The translations under genes were made by a program, and so were the position numbers. From Phorcus lineatus (Eukaryota > Mollusca > Gastropoda > Trochida > Trochidae): DNA of 64,000 nt. Shown one piece after another: positions 40,001 to 52,064 of this stretch. How positions within the stretch are numbered: the stretch's first letter is position 1; the number at the start of each line of letters is the position of its first letter. Under the pieces are notes generated by a model. That model was not told the origin of the DNA and made no database searches. It was given only the letters and a program-made list of their open reading frames with translations. The stretch spans positions 31,565,764 through 31,629,763 of the forward strand of contig OV121092.1 of assembly GCA_921293015.1 (NCBI GenBank), in the 5' to 3' direction.

Positions 40001-43000
40001 TGTATGTGTACTTGGATACAGTGTGTGGCGACCAAATTCGGCCGCCACTACTTTGAATATACATGTACACAATTTTAGCAAATGTTTAGGCCACAAAATT
40101 CCCTAAGATCACCTAAAACAAGCGATCCTAACTACTCGCAAGGTCGTGTACAGCACTGAAGGATCTTATTCAATTTCTTTTGCTCAACGTGTAACACATA
40201 CTCCACATGGCTACATCCCATTAACATACAATTGCAACGTAGGTTAAACGTCGGACATGTCCGAAATACGCATTTGAAGACAGTACATGAAGCAACTAAG
40301 TGCCAGCCGGACAGCCGAAACTAACAGTACAGCTATACCCTTTCGGCCAAAAAGCACTCAAAAAGTACTATAACGCACGTGGGTTAATTCTGCCCCCAAA
40401 TATGTATTTAAAGTACGGAAATATACACAAAATTAACAATAACATAAGGAATACTGCCTTAGAAGACTTGCAAACACATGGCCATGTCAGAAAATGCCTA
40501 CATACATCGTTGAATTAAAGAAACGCAAAGTCGGTAATTTCCCTATTGCAGCAATGGTTAAGACCAAGTAGCAATTTCAAACGCTCATTAAATAAATTTT
40601 CAAAAGTAAATTCCACATGAAAAGCTATGTAGCAGTTAGATAAAGTTGTCAACTAACCTTTTCAATTGTTTTTACGGACCGGCAGCGCTTTAATCCGCCG
40701 AAATCGCCGTTTTCTGGAAGCTAACGCAAAGCGCGTCAGAGCTCTCTTCTGTCTATGACGTTACTATGACACACGTCTGTTTCGTCACGACTTGACCCCT
40801 GAAACAATGAAAGGTCACGGTTCCGACTTTGGTCACCAAAACTTAAATAGAACGCCAACTAGAGCGGTTAGCAATGTGAAAATGGTATCAAACGAAAGCT
40901 AATTTCAAGGCGCATCTTTTCCGATTGCCATGACTGCGGATTTCAGCTGTAGTTTGAACGGGAAGGGGCCGCAAAAAGGGTATAATGTGAACAGATGAGT
41001 AAACTCCAGAGTATACGTGTATGTGTACTTGGATACAGTGTGTGGCGACCAAATTCGGCCGCCACTACTTTGAATATACATGTACACAATTTTAGCAAAT
41101 GTTTAGGCCACAAAATTCCCTAAGATCACCTAAAACAAGCGATCCTAACTACTCGCAAGGTCGTGTACAGCACTGAAGGATCTTATTCAATTTCTTTTGC
41201 TCAACGTGTAACACATACTCCACATGGCTACATCCCATTAACATACAATTGCAACGTAGGTTAAACGTCGGACATGTCCGAAATACGCATTTGAAGACAG
41301 TACATGAAGCAACTAAGTGCCAGCCGGACAGCCGAAACTAACAGTACAGCTATACCCTTTCGGCCAAAAAGCACTCAAAAAGTACTATAACGCACGTCGG
41401 TTAATTCTGCCCCCAAATATGTATTTAAAGTACGGAAATATACACAAAATTAACAATAACATAAGGAATACTGCCTTAGAAGACTTGCAAACACATGGCC
41501 ATGTCAGAAAATGCCTACATACATCGTTGAATTAAAGAAACGCAAAGTCGGTAATTTCCCTATTGCAGCAATGGTTAAGACCAAGTAGCAATTTCAAACG
41601 CTCATTAAATAAATTTTCAAAAGTAAATTCCACATGAAAAGCTATGTAGCAGTTAGATAAAGTTGTCAACTAACCTTTTCAATTGTTTTTACGGACCGGC
41701 AGCGCTTTAATCCGCCGAAATCGCCGTTTTCTGGGAGCTAACGCAAAGCGCGTCAGAGCTCTCTTCTGTCTATGACGTTACTATGACACACGTCTGTTTC
41801 GTCACGACTTGACCCCTGAAACAATGAAAGGTCACGGTCCCGACTTTGGTCACCAAAACTTAAATAGAACGCCAACTAGAGCGGTTAGCAATGTGAAAAT
41901 GGTATCAAACGAAAGCTAATTTCAAGGCGCATCTTTTCCGATTGCCATGACTGCGGATTTGAGCTGTAGTTTGAACGGGAAGGGGCCGCAAAAAGGGTAT
42001 AATGTGAACAGATGAGTAAACTCCAGAGTATACGTGTATGTGTACTTGGATACAGTGTGTGGCGACCAAATTCGGCCGCCACTACTTTGAATATACATGT
42101 ACACAATTTTAGCAAATGTTTAGGCCACAAAATTCCCTAAGATCACCTAAAACAAGCGATCCTAACTACTCGCAAGGTCGTGTACAGCACTGAAGGATCT
42201 TATTCAATTTCTTTTGCTCAACGTGTAACACATACTCCACATGGCTACATCCCATTAACATACAATTGCAACGTAGGTTAAACGTCGGACATGTCCGAAA
42301 TACGCATTTGAAGACAGTACATGAAGCAACTAAGTGCCAGCCGGACAGCCGAAACTAACAGTACAGCTATACCCTTTCGGCCAAAAAGCACTCAAAAAGT
42401 ACTATAACGCACGTGGGTTAATTCTGCCCCCAAATATGTATTTAAAGTACGGAAATATACACAAAATTAACAATAACATAAGGAATACTGCCTTAGAAGA
42501 CTTGCAAACACATGGCCATGTCAGAAAATGCCTACATACATCGTTGAATTAAAGAAACGCAAAGTCGGTAATTTCCCTATTGCAGCAATGGTTAAGACCA
42601 AGTAGCAATTTCAAACGCTCATTAAATAAATTTTCAAAAGTAAATTCCACATGAAAAGCTATGTAGCAGTTAGATAAAGTTGTCAACTAACCTTTTCAAT
42701 TGTTTTTACGGACCGGCAGCGCTTTAATCCGCCGAAATCGCCGTTTTCTGGGAGCTAACGCAAAGCGCGTCAGAGCTCTCTTCTGTCTATGACGTTACTG
42801 TGACACACGTCTGTTTCGTCACGACTTGACCCCTGAAACAATGAAAGGTCACGGTTCCGACTTTGGTCACCAAAACTTAAATAGAACGCCAACTAGAGCG
42901 GTTAGCAATGTGAAAATGGTATCAAACGAAAGCTAATTTCAAGGCGCATCTTTTCCGATTGCCATGACTGCGGATTTGAGCCGTAGTTTGAACGGGAAGG

Positions 43001-44146
43001 GGCCGCAAAAAGGGTATAATGTGAACAGATGAGTAAACTCCAGAGTATACGTGTATGTGTACTTGGATACAGTGTGTGGCGACCAAATTCGGCCGCCACT
43101 ACTTTGAATATACATGTACACAATTTAAATGTTTAGGCCACAAAATTCCCTAAGATCACCTAAAACAAGCGATCCTAACTACTCGCAAGGTCGTGTACAG
43201 CACTGAAGGATCTTATTCAATTTCTTTTGCTCAACGTGTAACACATACTCCACATGGCTACATCCCATTAACATACAATTGCAACGTAGGTTAAACGTCG
43301 GACATGTCCGAAATACGCATTTGAAGACATTACATGAAGCAACTAAGTGCCAGCCGGACAGCCGAAACTAACAGTACAGCTATACCCTTTCGGCCAAAAA
43401 GCACTCAAAAAGTACTATAACGCACGTGGGTTAATTCTGCCCCCAAATATGTATTTAAAGTACGGAAATATACACAAAATTAACAATAACATACGGAATA
43501 CTGCCTTAGAAGACTTGCAAACACATGGCCATGTCAGAAAATGCCTACATACATCGTTGAATTAAAGAAACGCAAAGTCGGTAATTTCCCTATTGCAGCA
43601 ATGGTTAAGACCAAGTAGCAATTTCAAACGCTCATTAAATAAATTTTCAAAAGTAAATTCCACATGAAAAGCTATGTAGCAGTTAGATAAAGTTGTCAAC
43701 TAACCTTTTCAATTGTTTTTACGGACCGGCAGCGCTTTAATCCGCCGAAATCGCCGTTTTCTGGGAGCTAACGCAAAGCGCGTCAGAGCTCTCTTCTGTC
43801 TATGACGTTACTATGACACACGTCTGTTTCGTCACGACTTGACCCCTGAAACAATGAAAGGTCACGGTTCCGACTTTGGTCACCAAAACTTAAATAGAAC
43901 GCTAACTAGAGCGGTTAGCAATGTGAAAATGGTATCAAACGAAAGCTAATTTCAAGGCGCATCTTTTCCGATTGCCATGACTGCGGATTTGAGCCGTAGT
44001 TTGAACGGGAAGGGGCCGCAAAAAGGGTATAATGTGATCAGATGAGTAAACTCCAGAGTACGTGTATGTGTACTTGGATACAGTGTGTGGCGACCAAATT
44101 CGGCCGCCACTACTTTGAATATACATGTACACAATTTTAGCAAATG

Positions 44147-45160
44147 TTTAGGCCACAAAATTCCCTAAGATCACCTAAAACAAGCGATCCTAACTACTCG
44201 CAAGGTCGTGTACAGCACTGAAGGATCTTATTCAATTTCTTTTGCTCAACGTGTAACACATACTCCACATGGCTACATCCCATTAACATACAATTGCAAC
44301 GTAGGTTAAACGTCGGACATGTCCGAAATACGCATTTGAAGACATTACATGAAGCAACTAAGTGCCAGCCGGACAGCCGAAACTAACAGTACAGCTATAC
44401 CCTTTCGGCCAAAAAGCACTCAAAAAGTACTATAACGCACGTGGGTTAATTCTGCCCCCAAATATGTATTTAAAGTACGAAAATATACACAAAATTAACA
44501 ATAACATAAGGAATACTGCCTTAGAAGACTTGCAAACACATGGCCATGTCAGAAAATGCCTACATACATCGTTGAATTAAAGAAACGCAAAGTCGGTAAT
44601 TTCCCTATTGCAGCAATGGTTAAGACCAAGTAGCAATTTCAAACGCTCATTAAATAAATTTTCAAAAGTAAATTCCACATGAAAAGCTATGTAGCAGTTA
44701 GATAAAGTTGTCAACTAACCTTTTCAATTGTTTTTACGGGCCGGCAGCGCTTTAATCCGGCGAGATGGCCGTTTTCTGGGGGCTAACGCAAAGCGCGTCA
44801 GAGCTCTCTTCTGTCTATGACGTTACTATGGCACACGTCTGTTTCGTCACGACTTGACCCCTGAAACAATGAAAGGTCACGGTTCCGACTTTGGTCACCA
44901 AAACTTAAATAGAACGCCAACTAGAGCGGTTAGCAATGTGAAAATGGTATCAAACGAAAGCTAATTTCAAGGCGCATCTTTTCCGATTGCCATGACTGCG
45001 GATTTGAGCCGTAGTTTGAACGGGAAGGGGCCGCAAAAAGGGTATAATGTGAACAGATGAGTAAACTCCAGAGTACGTGTATGTAACTTGGATACAGTGT
45101 GTGGCGACCAAATTCGGCCGCCACTACTTTGAATAAACATGTACACAATTTTAGCAAATG
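44147..45160 (+). repeat. Diverged satellite unit near the array edge
   Basis: Substitutions are clustered here at about 44739-44835: ACGGGCC for ACGGACC, CCGGCGAGATGGCC for CCGCCGAAATCGCC, GGGGGCTAAC for GGGAGCTAAC, and TATGGCACAC for TATGACACAC. TGTATGTAACTTGG (near 45079) has also lost a base. Most of the changes are A to G or C to G. Divergence rises toward the array edge, as is usual for satellites. Confidence 0.75.
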
Positions 45161-46174
45161 TTTAGGCCACAAAATTCCCTAAGATCACCTAAAACAAGCG
45201 ATCCTAACTACTCGCAAGGTCGTGTACAGCACTGAAGGATCTTATTCAATTTCTTTTGCTCAACGTGTAACACATACTCCACATGGCTACATCCCATTAA
45301 CATACAATTGCAACGTAGGTTAAACGTCGGACATGTCCGAAATACGCATTTGAAGACATTACATGAAGCAACTAAGTGCCAGCCGAACAGCCGAAACTAA
45401 CAGTACAGCTATACCCTTTCGGCCAAAAGCACTCAAAAAGTACTATAACGCACGTGGGTTAATTCTGCCCCCAAATATGTATTTAAAGTACGGAAATATA
45501 CACAAAATTAACAATAACATAAGGAATACTGCCTTAGAAGACTTGCAAACACATGGCCATGTCAGAAAATGCCTACATACATCGTTGAATTAAAGAAACG
45601 CAAAGTCGGTAATTTCCCTATTGCAGCAATGGTTAAGACCAAGTAGCAATTTCAAACGCTCATTAAATAAATTTTCAAAAGTAAATTCCACATGAAAAGC
45701 TATGTAGCAGTTAGATAACGTTGTCAACTAACCTTTTCAATTGTTTTTACGGACAGGCAGCGCTTTAATCCGCCGAAATCGCCGTTTTCTGGGAGCTAAC
45801 GCAAAGCGCGTCAGAGCTCTCTTCTGTCTATGACGTTACTATGACACACGTCTGTTTCGTCACGACTTGACCCTTGAAACAATGAAAGATCACGGTTCCG
45901 ACTTTGGTCACCAAAACTTAGCTAGAACGCTAACTAGAGCGGTTAGCAATGTGAAAATGGTATTAAACGAAAGCTAATTTCAAGGCGCATCTTTTCCGAT
46001 TGCCATGACTGCGGATTTGAGCCCTAGTTTGAACGGAGAGGGGCCGCAAAAAGGGTATAAAGTGAACAGATGAGTAAACTCCAGAGTACGTGTATGTGTA
46101 CTTGGATACAGTGTGTGGCGACCAAATTCGGCCGCCACTACTTTGAATATACATGTACACAATTTTAGCAAATG

Positions 46175-46368
46175 TTTAGGCCACAAAATTCCCTAAGATC
46201 ACCTAAAAGAAGCGACCCTAACTACTCGTAATGTTGTGTACAACACTGAAGGAACTTATTCATTTTCTTCTGCTCAACGTTTAACACATACCCTACATGG
46301 CTACATCCCATTAACATAAAATTACAACGTAGGTTAAACGTCGGACATGTCCGAAATACGCATTTGAA
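46175..46368 (+). repeat. Truncated terminal satellite unit (194 bp)
   Basis: This last fragment ends inside the monomer at CATTTGAA. It is more diverged than any other unit (GTTGTGTACAACACTG, CATTTTCTTCTGC, CCCTACATGG, AAAATTACAACG). At most diagnostic sites it is A-type (AGAAGCGACCC, GAAGGAACTT, CGTTTAACAC) although it sits beyond the B units. It marks the right boundary of the array. Confidence 0.85.
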
Positions 46369-46565
46369 CTATATAACCTGATGTAATCAATCGAGCAGTC
46401 TGTTGTTGACCATTCATGTTTTTCAGTGTCTCATTTGATAATTCTACATACTTTCGTTTGTTTCTGATGAAACAGTTATTTTTTGTCGTCACACAGGTCC
46501 CTGCAGTTTTGCAGTTGCTAAATTAGACGTATGTGCTGTATAAAGAAGACTAAACTCGCAAATTG
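46369..46565. other. Non-coding spacer at array edge
   Basis: Unique AT-rich sequence directly after the satellite. No ORF, repeat or RNA gene is recognised. Confidence 0.6.
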
Positions 46566-46773
46566 CATATTCGAAGTAAAATGTATCTTTTCAAAATCAT
46601 ACGGAAATAACTGATGCGTTTCGAATGACAGTTTTGAAACAGCGTTGCTGATTGCACACCTAACTTGGATTGCATCCAATCAGATGTCTACATATTTAGA
46701 ATATGAAACACTTGTATTAGGACAGAGGTTGTAAAGGAATTTGTAACGGAGCTACCTCTGTTGGGAGAGAAGA
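46566..46773 (+). repeat. Dispersed repeat, copy 1 (about 210 bp)
   Basis: Aligns collinearly with 60934-61147 in the same orientation. Shared landmarks are CATATTCGAA at the start, GCTGATTGCAC in the middle, AGGAATTT, CGGAGCTAC, ACCTCTGT and GGGAGAGA at the end. Similarity is moderate, with small gaps. The central part can fold (CTGATT with AATCAG). No coding potential is seen; it could be a MITE or SINE-like family. Confidence 0.65.
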
Positions 46774-46809
46774 GTACTTGTAATCAAGTATCTGACTTCA
46801 TGTACATGG
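46774..46809. other. Short spacer before SINE
   Basis: Nothing recognised; ends at the left target-site duplication of the SINE. Confidence 0.5.
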
Positions 46810-46821
46810 CTCCAAAACAAG

Positions 46822-47178
46822 GGGCGGGATAGCGCAGTGGTTAGCGGCAACTTAGCGCGTTCAACTTAGCATCAAGAGGTCTTTGGTTCGAATTCCGCCA
46901 GGGGCTCGGAAAGTAGAAAACTGTTTGACACGGTGTAACGTTTTTGTGCAATGCTGCACTGAATTTCAGAGCAGTACCACCCATGGTTATATTTCAATCA
47001 ATCCAAATGGCTAGCTTTTGTCTCCCTTAAACCAATGGTTCGCTAGTTCTAGCCGATACACGCCGGTTTCACAGCAATACTTAGCCACAATTGTGTTGCA
47101 GGCTTTCTCCCTGCAATAATACTAGCAGCCGCGATATACTCTTGAAAGCAGCTTAATCGCCAGATCAACTAATCTAAC
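46822..47178 (+). mobile_element. tRNA-derived SINE, apparently full length
   Basis: A 357-bp element flanked by a perfect 12-bp target duplication CTCCAAAACAAG at 46810-46821 and 47179-47190. The 5' end is tRNA-like, with an A box TAGCGCAGTGG (46830-46840) and a B box GGTTCGAATTC (46885-46895), the RNA polymerase III internal promoter. The body and 3' region contain GTGCAATGCTGCACTGA, GGCTTTCTCCCTGCAATAAT, AGCAGCCGCGATAT and a degenerate tail. A 5'-truncated relative sits at 56897-57144. The 3' region resembles SINE tails I associate with molluscs; the family is not named here. Confidence 0.88.
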
Positions 47179-47190
47179 CTCCAAAACAAG

Positions 47191-49432
47191 AATGTAAATT
47201 CCGAGTTTTGTTAGTTTTGACATAACAATACTTTCATATCACAGACACACCAGGTTCACCATCACCACATAACCTCGCTATAGAAAATCAGACATAGATT
47301 CTAAGTGGTGTTCTTGCTTTTCAGACCAGGTCCAAGGCCACTCTCGCTGATACGATGACATGACAACTGGTCTCTTCTCACGGCAGAAATAACGTTACCA
47401 AACTCGGATTTTGTAGAAGACATTGCAACTATGCTTTTAGTCACTTGCAAGATAGTTTTTGTAATTCCATAGGAGATATGTATTTCAAATTGTTTCCAAA
47501 TTGACCCGATATGGCTAGTAGCACCGAGACTAAAATTAGTGTATCTTTAGACGTATGGATGCTTGTATGACGATGTGTTATATGCCTGTACATAGTGTAC
47601 TTTCCTGATTATATGTATCTGCACACAAATGCTTCTTAGTGATTTACATACACACGCTCAAACAAAAATTATAAGGCTAACACTTTATTGAATTACCAGA
47701 GTTAGTCTAACATCAGTAAAATACTAATTTTGAACGAGGATAAATATGAAGGCACTATTTGCATCGTAAGATTTTGGCCTCAATTTTCAAGCCTTTTCGT
47801 AGAATATCTACAAAATGTATTCTTCAGTTTTCGATTTATGTTTAAGACAGACTTTATTAAGTTTGTTGAACATTTGAAATGGCTTTAACCACAAAAATAT
47901 AGAAAATAACCACAATGTCTTATAAACGTTATGTCGCCGACGTATCTGTGTCACTTTTTCTACTTGTAGTAATTTCTGCGTTAATTTGTATCGTTAATAT
48001 TTTCTCTAGCAGTACTATCTTTTATTTGTGAGGTAGAGTATGTCACATGAAATGTAACACGTCTTCAGCAGAGTACATTGTTAACTTCAGCAAAGTCCCC
48101 AACAAAGTGTTTAAAATGCTTTTAATATCAGTAAAATCAGACGAACAACAAACCGTATTTCGCTGCGTTTCCAATTTGATTATTGCTCAATATAAATTTA
48201 GTTAGATTACTTGTCCCCAATCCTTTTTCTCATGAATAAAATATTTTAAACCAAACCAGAGGATCGAGGCATGAGTGATAGTTTTTTAGGTAGAGATTTG
48301 TTTTATTATATCAACTGCAAGACGTTTAGCATAAGATTATCATTGTACAAGTATGTATTATTCTGCAATTTCCGATTAATGAGGTAAAAGTTATCATATT
48401 GAAAATGACTTATTATTTGTGTTTCTTTATTAAACTCAGATTATATACTAGGATGTTGATGGCACTGAGTGCATGCTCTTGCAGCTGTGTGCACATGTCA
48501 ACATATCAAAGTGACCTTCAACCTGCTAGTGATGTGCATGTGAAACAGTCGTGATTGTTAGTAGTTAAAGGGAATTCTGCACATGGTGGCGATTTTAATT
48601 CCTTTCCAAATTTTCATTAAATACCATATTTCAGCAATTTATCTTTTTTTACATATATATTGAGTAAAAAACACGTTTTTCATAATGTCCTGTTACTTCA
48701 ATTGCAATGAATTTCAACTCTGTAACGTACTGGTTTTCAACCAAGCTTCTTATTTTAAGATATTTTAAAATTATGGTGGTATATCGTATTCGATGATCTG
48801 AATCCTCTGCTTTATTTGTTTTCTATTATTTATTCCAAGAGCAAGATCATCACTAATAAAATATATATTTCTCAATTTGTTTTATTCATTTGATGCATTG
48901 ATTGGTAGCGATGCAATTGTCTCCCAAAATGTTCAAATTGAACAAAATACTAATTTAGAGTATATCGACAGAAATTTAATCACAAAAGCATCAAAATAAA
49001 CAATTGTCATGATGTTATGGATATCCATGGATTGGTCCAACATGAGAACGTTTTAGACTCTCATGATAAACTTTCTATTTTACAATACACCATAAATCCA
49101 TAATCCATTACTCCTCAAGAACACAACAACATCCAAGCATAGAGCGCATCTAAGATTGTGACGTTGCCTGGCAAGGGATTTCTCAAAATGATATTTACGT
49201 ATATCCACCAGAACATGACGATACCTTAAATAAACCACGCAGTCCGCATGGTGGCTCAGTGGCGACGAAGCATAGAGAGCGTCCGATATTTTGCACATGG
49301 TAGGGTATTGAAAGACGCAGTGTAGTAGAATACAGTCGCATTGTTGGTACATGGTATAATGTCGGTCATTGTACCCCGGCCGGGCTAAAGCTAACCAACC
49401 ATATCAACGCTAAACTATATCGACACGGAAAT
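47191..49432. other. Non-coding AT-rich region upstream of the calpain gene
   Basis: Scattered stops in all frames and no recognised domain, RNA gene or mobile element. The last 100 bp contain the GC-richer CCCCGGCCGGGC (near 49374), and a weak TATA-like GGTATAATG (near 49353) lies 80 bp before the start codon. These could belong to the promoter or 5' UTR but are not diagnostic. The antisense frame at 49080-49352 has no recognisable product. Confidence 0.5.
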
Positions 49433-49717
49433 ATGGGATGTTGTTGCTCGGTTCCGCGTAAATATGAAGATTTTCATGTACTCGTTCATAAATATGAAGT
49501 GGATAATTTAGAGTTTAAACAGCGTTATAATGAGGACGGTGATGTAAGGGGTCGTAAGACATGGGTAGAGGATGTAAGAGTGAATACGGGGGACTCCAGG
49601 CGATCCCCCGAACGCCCCAATATCCCCCCTGGGTGTCTGTGGGACGACAAAGATTTTCCTCTCGATGTGGCCATACAAGATCATAGGAGATATGGTATAC
49701 TCTGGAAACGACCTAAC
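49433..49717 (+). CDS. Calpain exon 1 (residues 1-95)
   Basis: Encodes MGCCCSVPRK, a linker, then the start of the protease core (CLWDDKDFPLDVAI, ILWKRPN). The donor is AAC|GTAAGT, phase 0, directly before the family-typical E-I-x-x-N-P of exon 2. An alternative ATG at 49438 is out of frame. The frame stays open upstream without another ATG, so a longer 5' exon would not change this start. Confidence 0.92.
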
Positions 49718-52008
49718 GTAAGTACTAAATTAATCTTCTATATACCAAAAGACGTATAGTACTTGTTTGATTAACTGATTATTGTGTTATTAGTGTGTTT
49801 GGTTGATATATGTTATGTTTTTATGTGTTATATGTGAAGGGACTTGTAGTAAAGTTGTTTATAATTGTTTTAGATGTATATTTGGTAACAATAACAGGTA
49901 GTTATAGTGTTTGTGGTAACAGAGAGCAAAAGTAGTAGAAGTAGTAGTCGTAGTAATAGTAGCAATAGAAGTAATAGTTGAAGTAGTAGCAGCAGTAGTA
50001 GTAATAGTCGTAGTGACGACAGTAACAGTAGTAGTAATATCAGTAGTAGTAGTTGTAGTAGTAGTAGCAATAGTAGTAGTAGAAGTAGTAGTTGTAATAG
50101 TAGCCATAGAAGTAATAGTTGAAGTAGTAGCAGCAGTAGTAGTAATAGTCGTAGTGACGACAGTAACAGTAGTAGTAATATCAGTAGTAGTAGTAGTTGT
50201 AGTAGTAGTAGCAATAGTAGTAGTAGGAGTAGTAGTTGTAGTAATAGTAGCAATAGAAGTAATAGTTGAAGTAGTAGCAGCAGTAGTAGTAATAGTTGTA
50301 GTGACGACAGTAACAGTAGTAGTAATATCAGTAGTAGTAGTTGTAGTAGTAGTAGTAGTAGCAATAGTAGTAGTAGTAGTAGTTGTAGTAATAGTAGCAA
50401 CAGTAGTAGTAATAGTAATAGTAGAGGTAGTAGTCGTAGTAGCAACAGCAACAGTAACAGTAGTATTAATATCAGTAGCAGTAGTATTAATATCAGTAGC
50501 AGTAGTATTAATATCAGTAGCAGTAGTATTAGTAGTAGTAATAGTAGAAATAGTAGTAGTTGAAATAGTAGCAGCAGCAGTAGTAGTCGTAGTGACGACA
50601 GTAACAGTAGTAGTAGTATTAGTAGTAGTAGCAGTAGTAGTACCAGTAGTTGTTGTTGTAGTAGTTGTAGAAGCAGTAGTAGTAATGTTGTGTTTGTAAT
50701 TAATAGACTTATCAGATGAATTGTCATAATTTCTTAAAAAGCTGTTCAGGTAAGTTAATATTAGCATAGCACATACATAACACGACCCGAAAACCCACGA
50801 ATATCTACTAACACGAATATAACGATTAAAGCAAAGTACAGGTAAACTGCAATACAATCCTCTCATTGCTCCAGTAAACAAGCACATCACTTAACCTGAA
50901 CTCTACGTTAAGAAATGAGGTCAGATCCTTCTTATATGTTGACTTCAAGTTCACTTGGCTATAAAACCCTCACACGTGATCGATCCGGGAATAGCAAGTC
51001 CTTAAACTCTTATGGGTAGAATTGCTGACGGTGTATTTCAACTCCCACGCTCAAGCTGTTTCGGAGAAAATCATTACAGTTCAGACTTAGCAAACATGTT
51101 TCACTTTGAAAATCCGTGTTCTCAATTTCTTAGGAAAGATTTTGCCCTCTTGAACCAACCATTCAGTACGATCCAATTGCACTTCAAATATGACTCATGG
51201 CTGTATTAGACTTAAGAATAGTTGTTAAAGAGAAGTACAAATGCATATAAAATATTTGCCTCTAAGAGAGGTTTTAAAAATCTAGGCCCAGGGTACGTTG
51301 CATGGTTAAAATACACGCTTGTGCAAAATATATATTGATAAAATTTGATAATCTAAATGCTGTTTCAAACGTTTCTTTAAAAAAAATGCTTTTTAGTAAA
51401 AAAAATATTTTTAAAATTTGTTTTTTGAAATTTTAATTTTTGCTTCACCTAAAATCAAACCAAAATATAAAACTACATTTATTACTCTCCCGTTGAAGAT
51501 ACCGCCGTTTAATAAATCTACAAAGTTATTACACATTGTGTAATAACATCGCGTGTTGATTGACGTCCCATGACGTCACAATCGTTAAACATGACGTCAC
51601 AATGTTAGCGAGGCAACGACAATGGCTATCCTGGCGATCTGTATGATTTTTCTTTGATATAATTCAGCGAGTAATAAATAAAATACTAAACTCAGTCCCG
51701 TATAATTACATTTTTATGAAACTCGTGAATGGTATCGGTATCTAACTCGCTTTCGCTCGATAAATACCAAACCATACACTCGTTTCATAAATATGTTATT
51801 AAACGGGACGTCGTTTAGTATTCTCTATATGTAGCATGCAGTCTATATGTATGTAATGTATCTACGCAACATATGTATCTATGCAATGTATTGTGACGTC
51901 ATAATTGTTAATCATGACGTCATAACTGACTCAACGTCATTCACCTGATGAGACCTTATGGTCGAAAGTACTTGTGAATAAATCATCTTGGTTTTCTTCA
52001 ACAAATGT

Positions 52009-52064
<56 letters not shown>

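Larger units (their letters stand above)
36108..46368 (+). repeat. Satellite array, subfamily B (rest of unit 35, 9 full units, terminal fragment)
   Basis: Units begin at 37040, 38055, 39070, 40085, 41102, 42119, 43132, 44147, 45161 and 46175 (partial). Lengths are 1,013-1,017 bp. Compared with subfamily A these units usually carry TCACCTAAAACAAGCGATCC, CGCAAGGTCG, GAAGGATCTT, CGTGTAACACATACTCC, TTCGGCCAAAAAGC, CTGTTTCGTCACG and GAACGCCAAC. Some variants cross between the domains: ACGTCGGTT near 41395 matches units at 26459, 29513 and 30531, and GAGCTGTAG near 41960 matches one near 29356. The array stops at CATTTGAA (46368) and unique sequence follows. Confidence 0.96.

Noticed and set aside
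1-46368. CRISPR array, rDNA spacer or 5S repeat as explanation of the tandem repeat
   Set aside because: There is no short repeat-spacer pattern and no rRNA sequence. The monomers are contiguous 1-kb satellites in a eukaryotic context.
1-46368. Hammerhead ribozyme within the satellite monomer
   Set aside because: I looked for CTGANGA with GAAA on both strands of the monomer and found no core; CTGAAGG in CTGAAGGAAC does not fit.
46822-46900. Possible tRNA gene
   Set aside because: A and B boxes are present, but the acceptor stem does not close, the anticodon arm is poor, and the segment is the 5' end of a SINE with target duplications.
49080-49352. 90-codon antisense frame upstream of the calpain gene
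   Set aside because: No motif, no splice context and no recognised similarity.
49859-50890. 343-codon poly-Thr and 285-codon poly-Leu antisense frames and a 228-codon poly-Val sense frame
   Set aside because: They are translations of the AGT triplet tract, open in several frames at once, and lie inside calpain intron 1.
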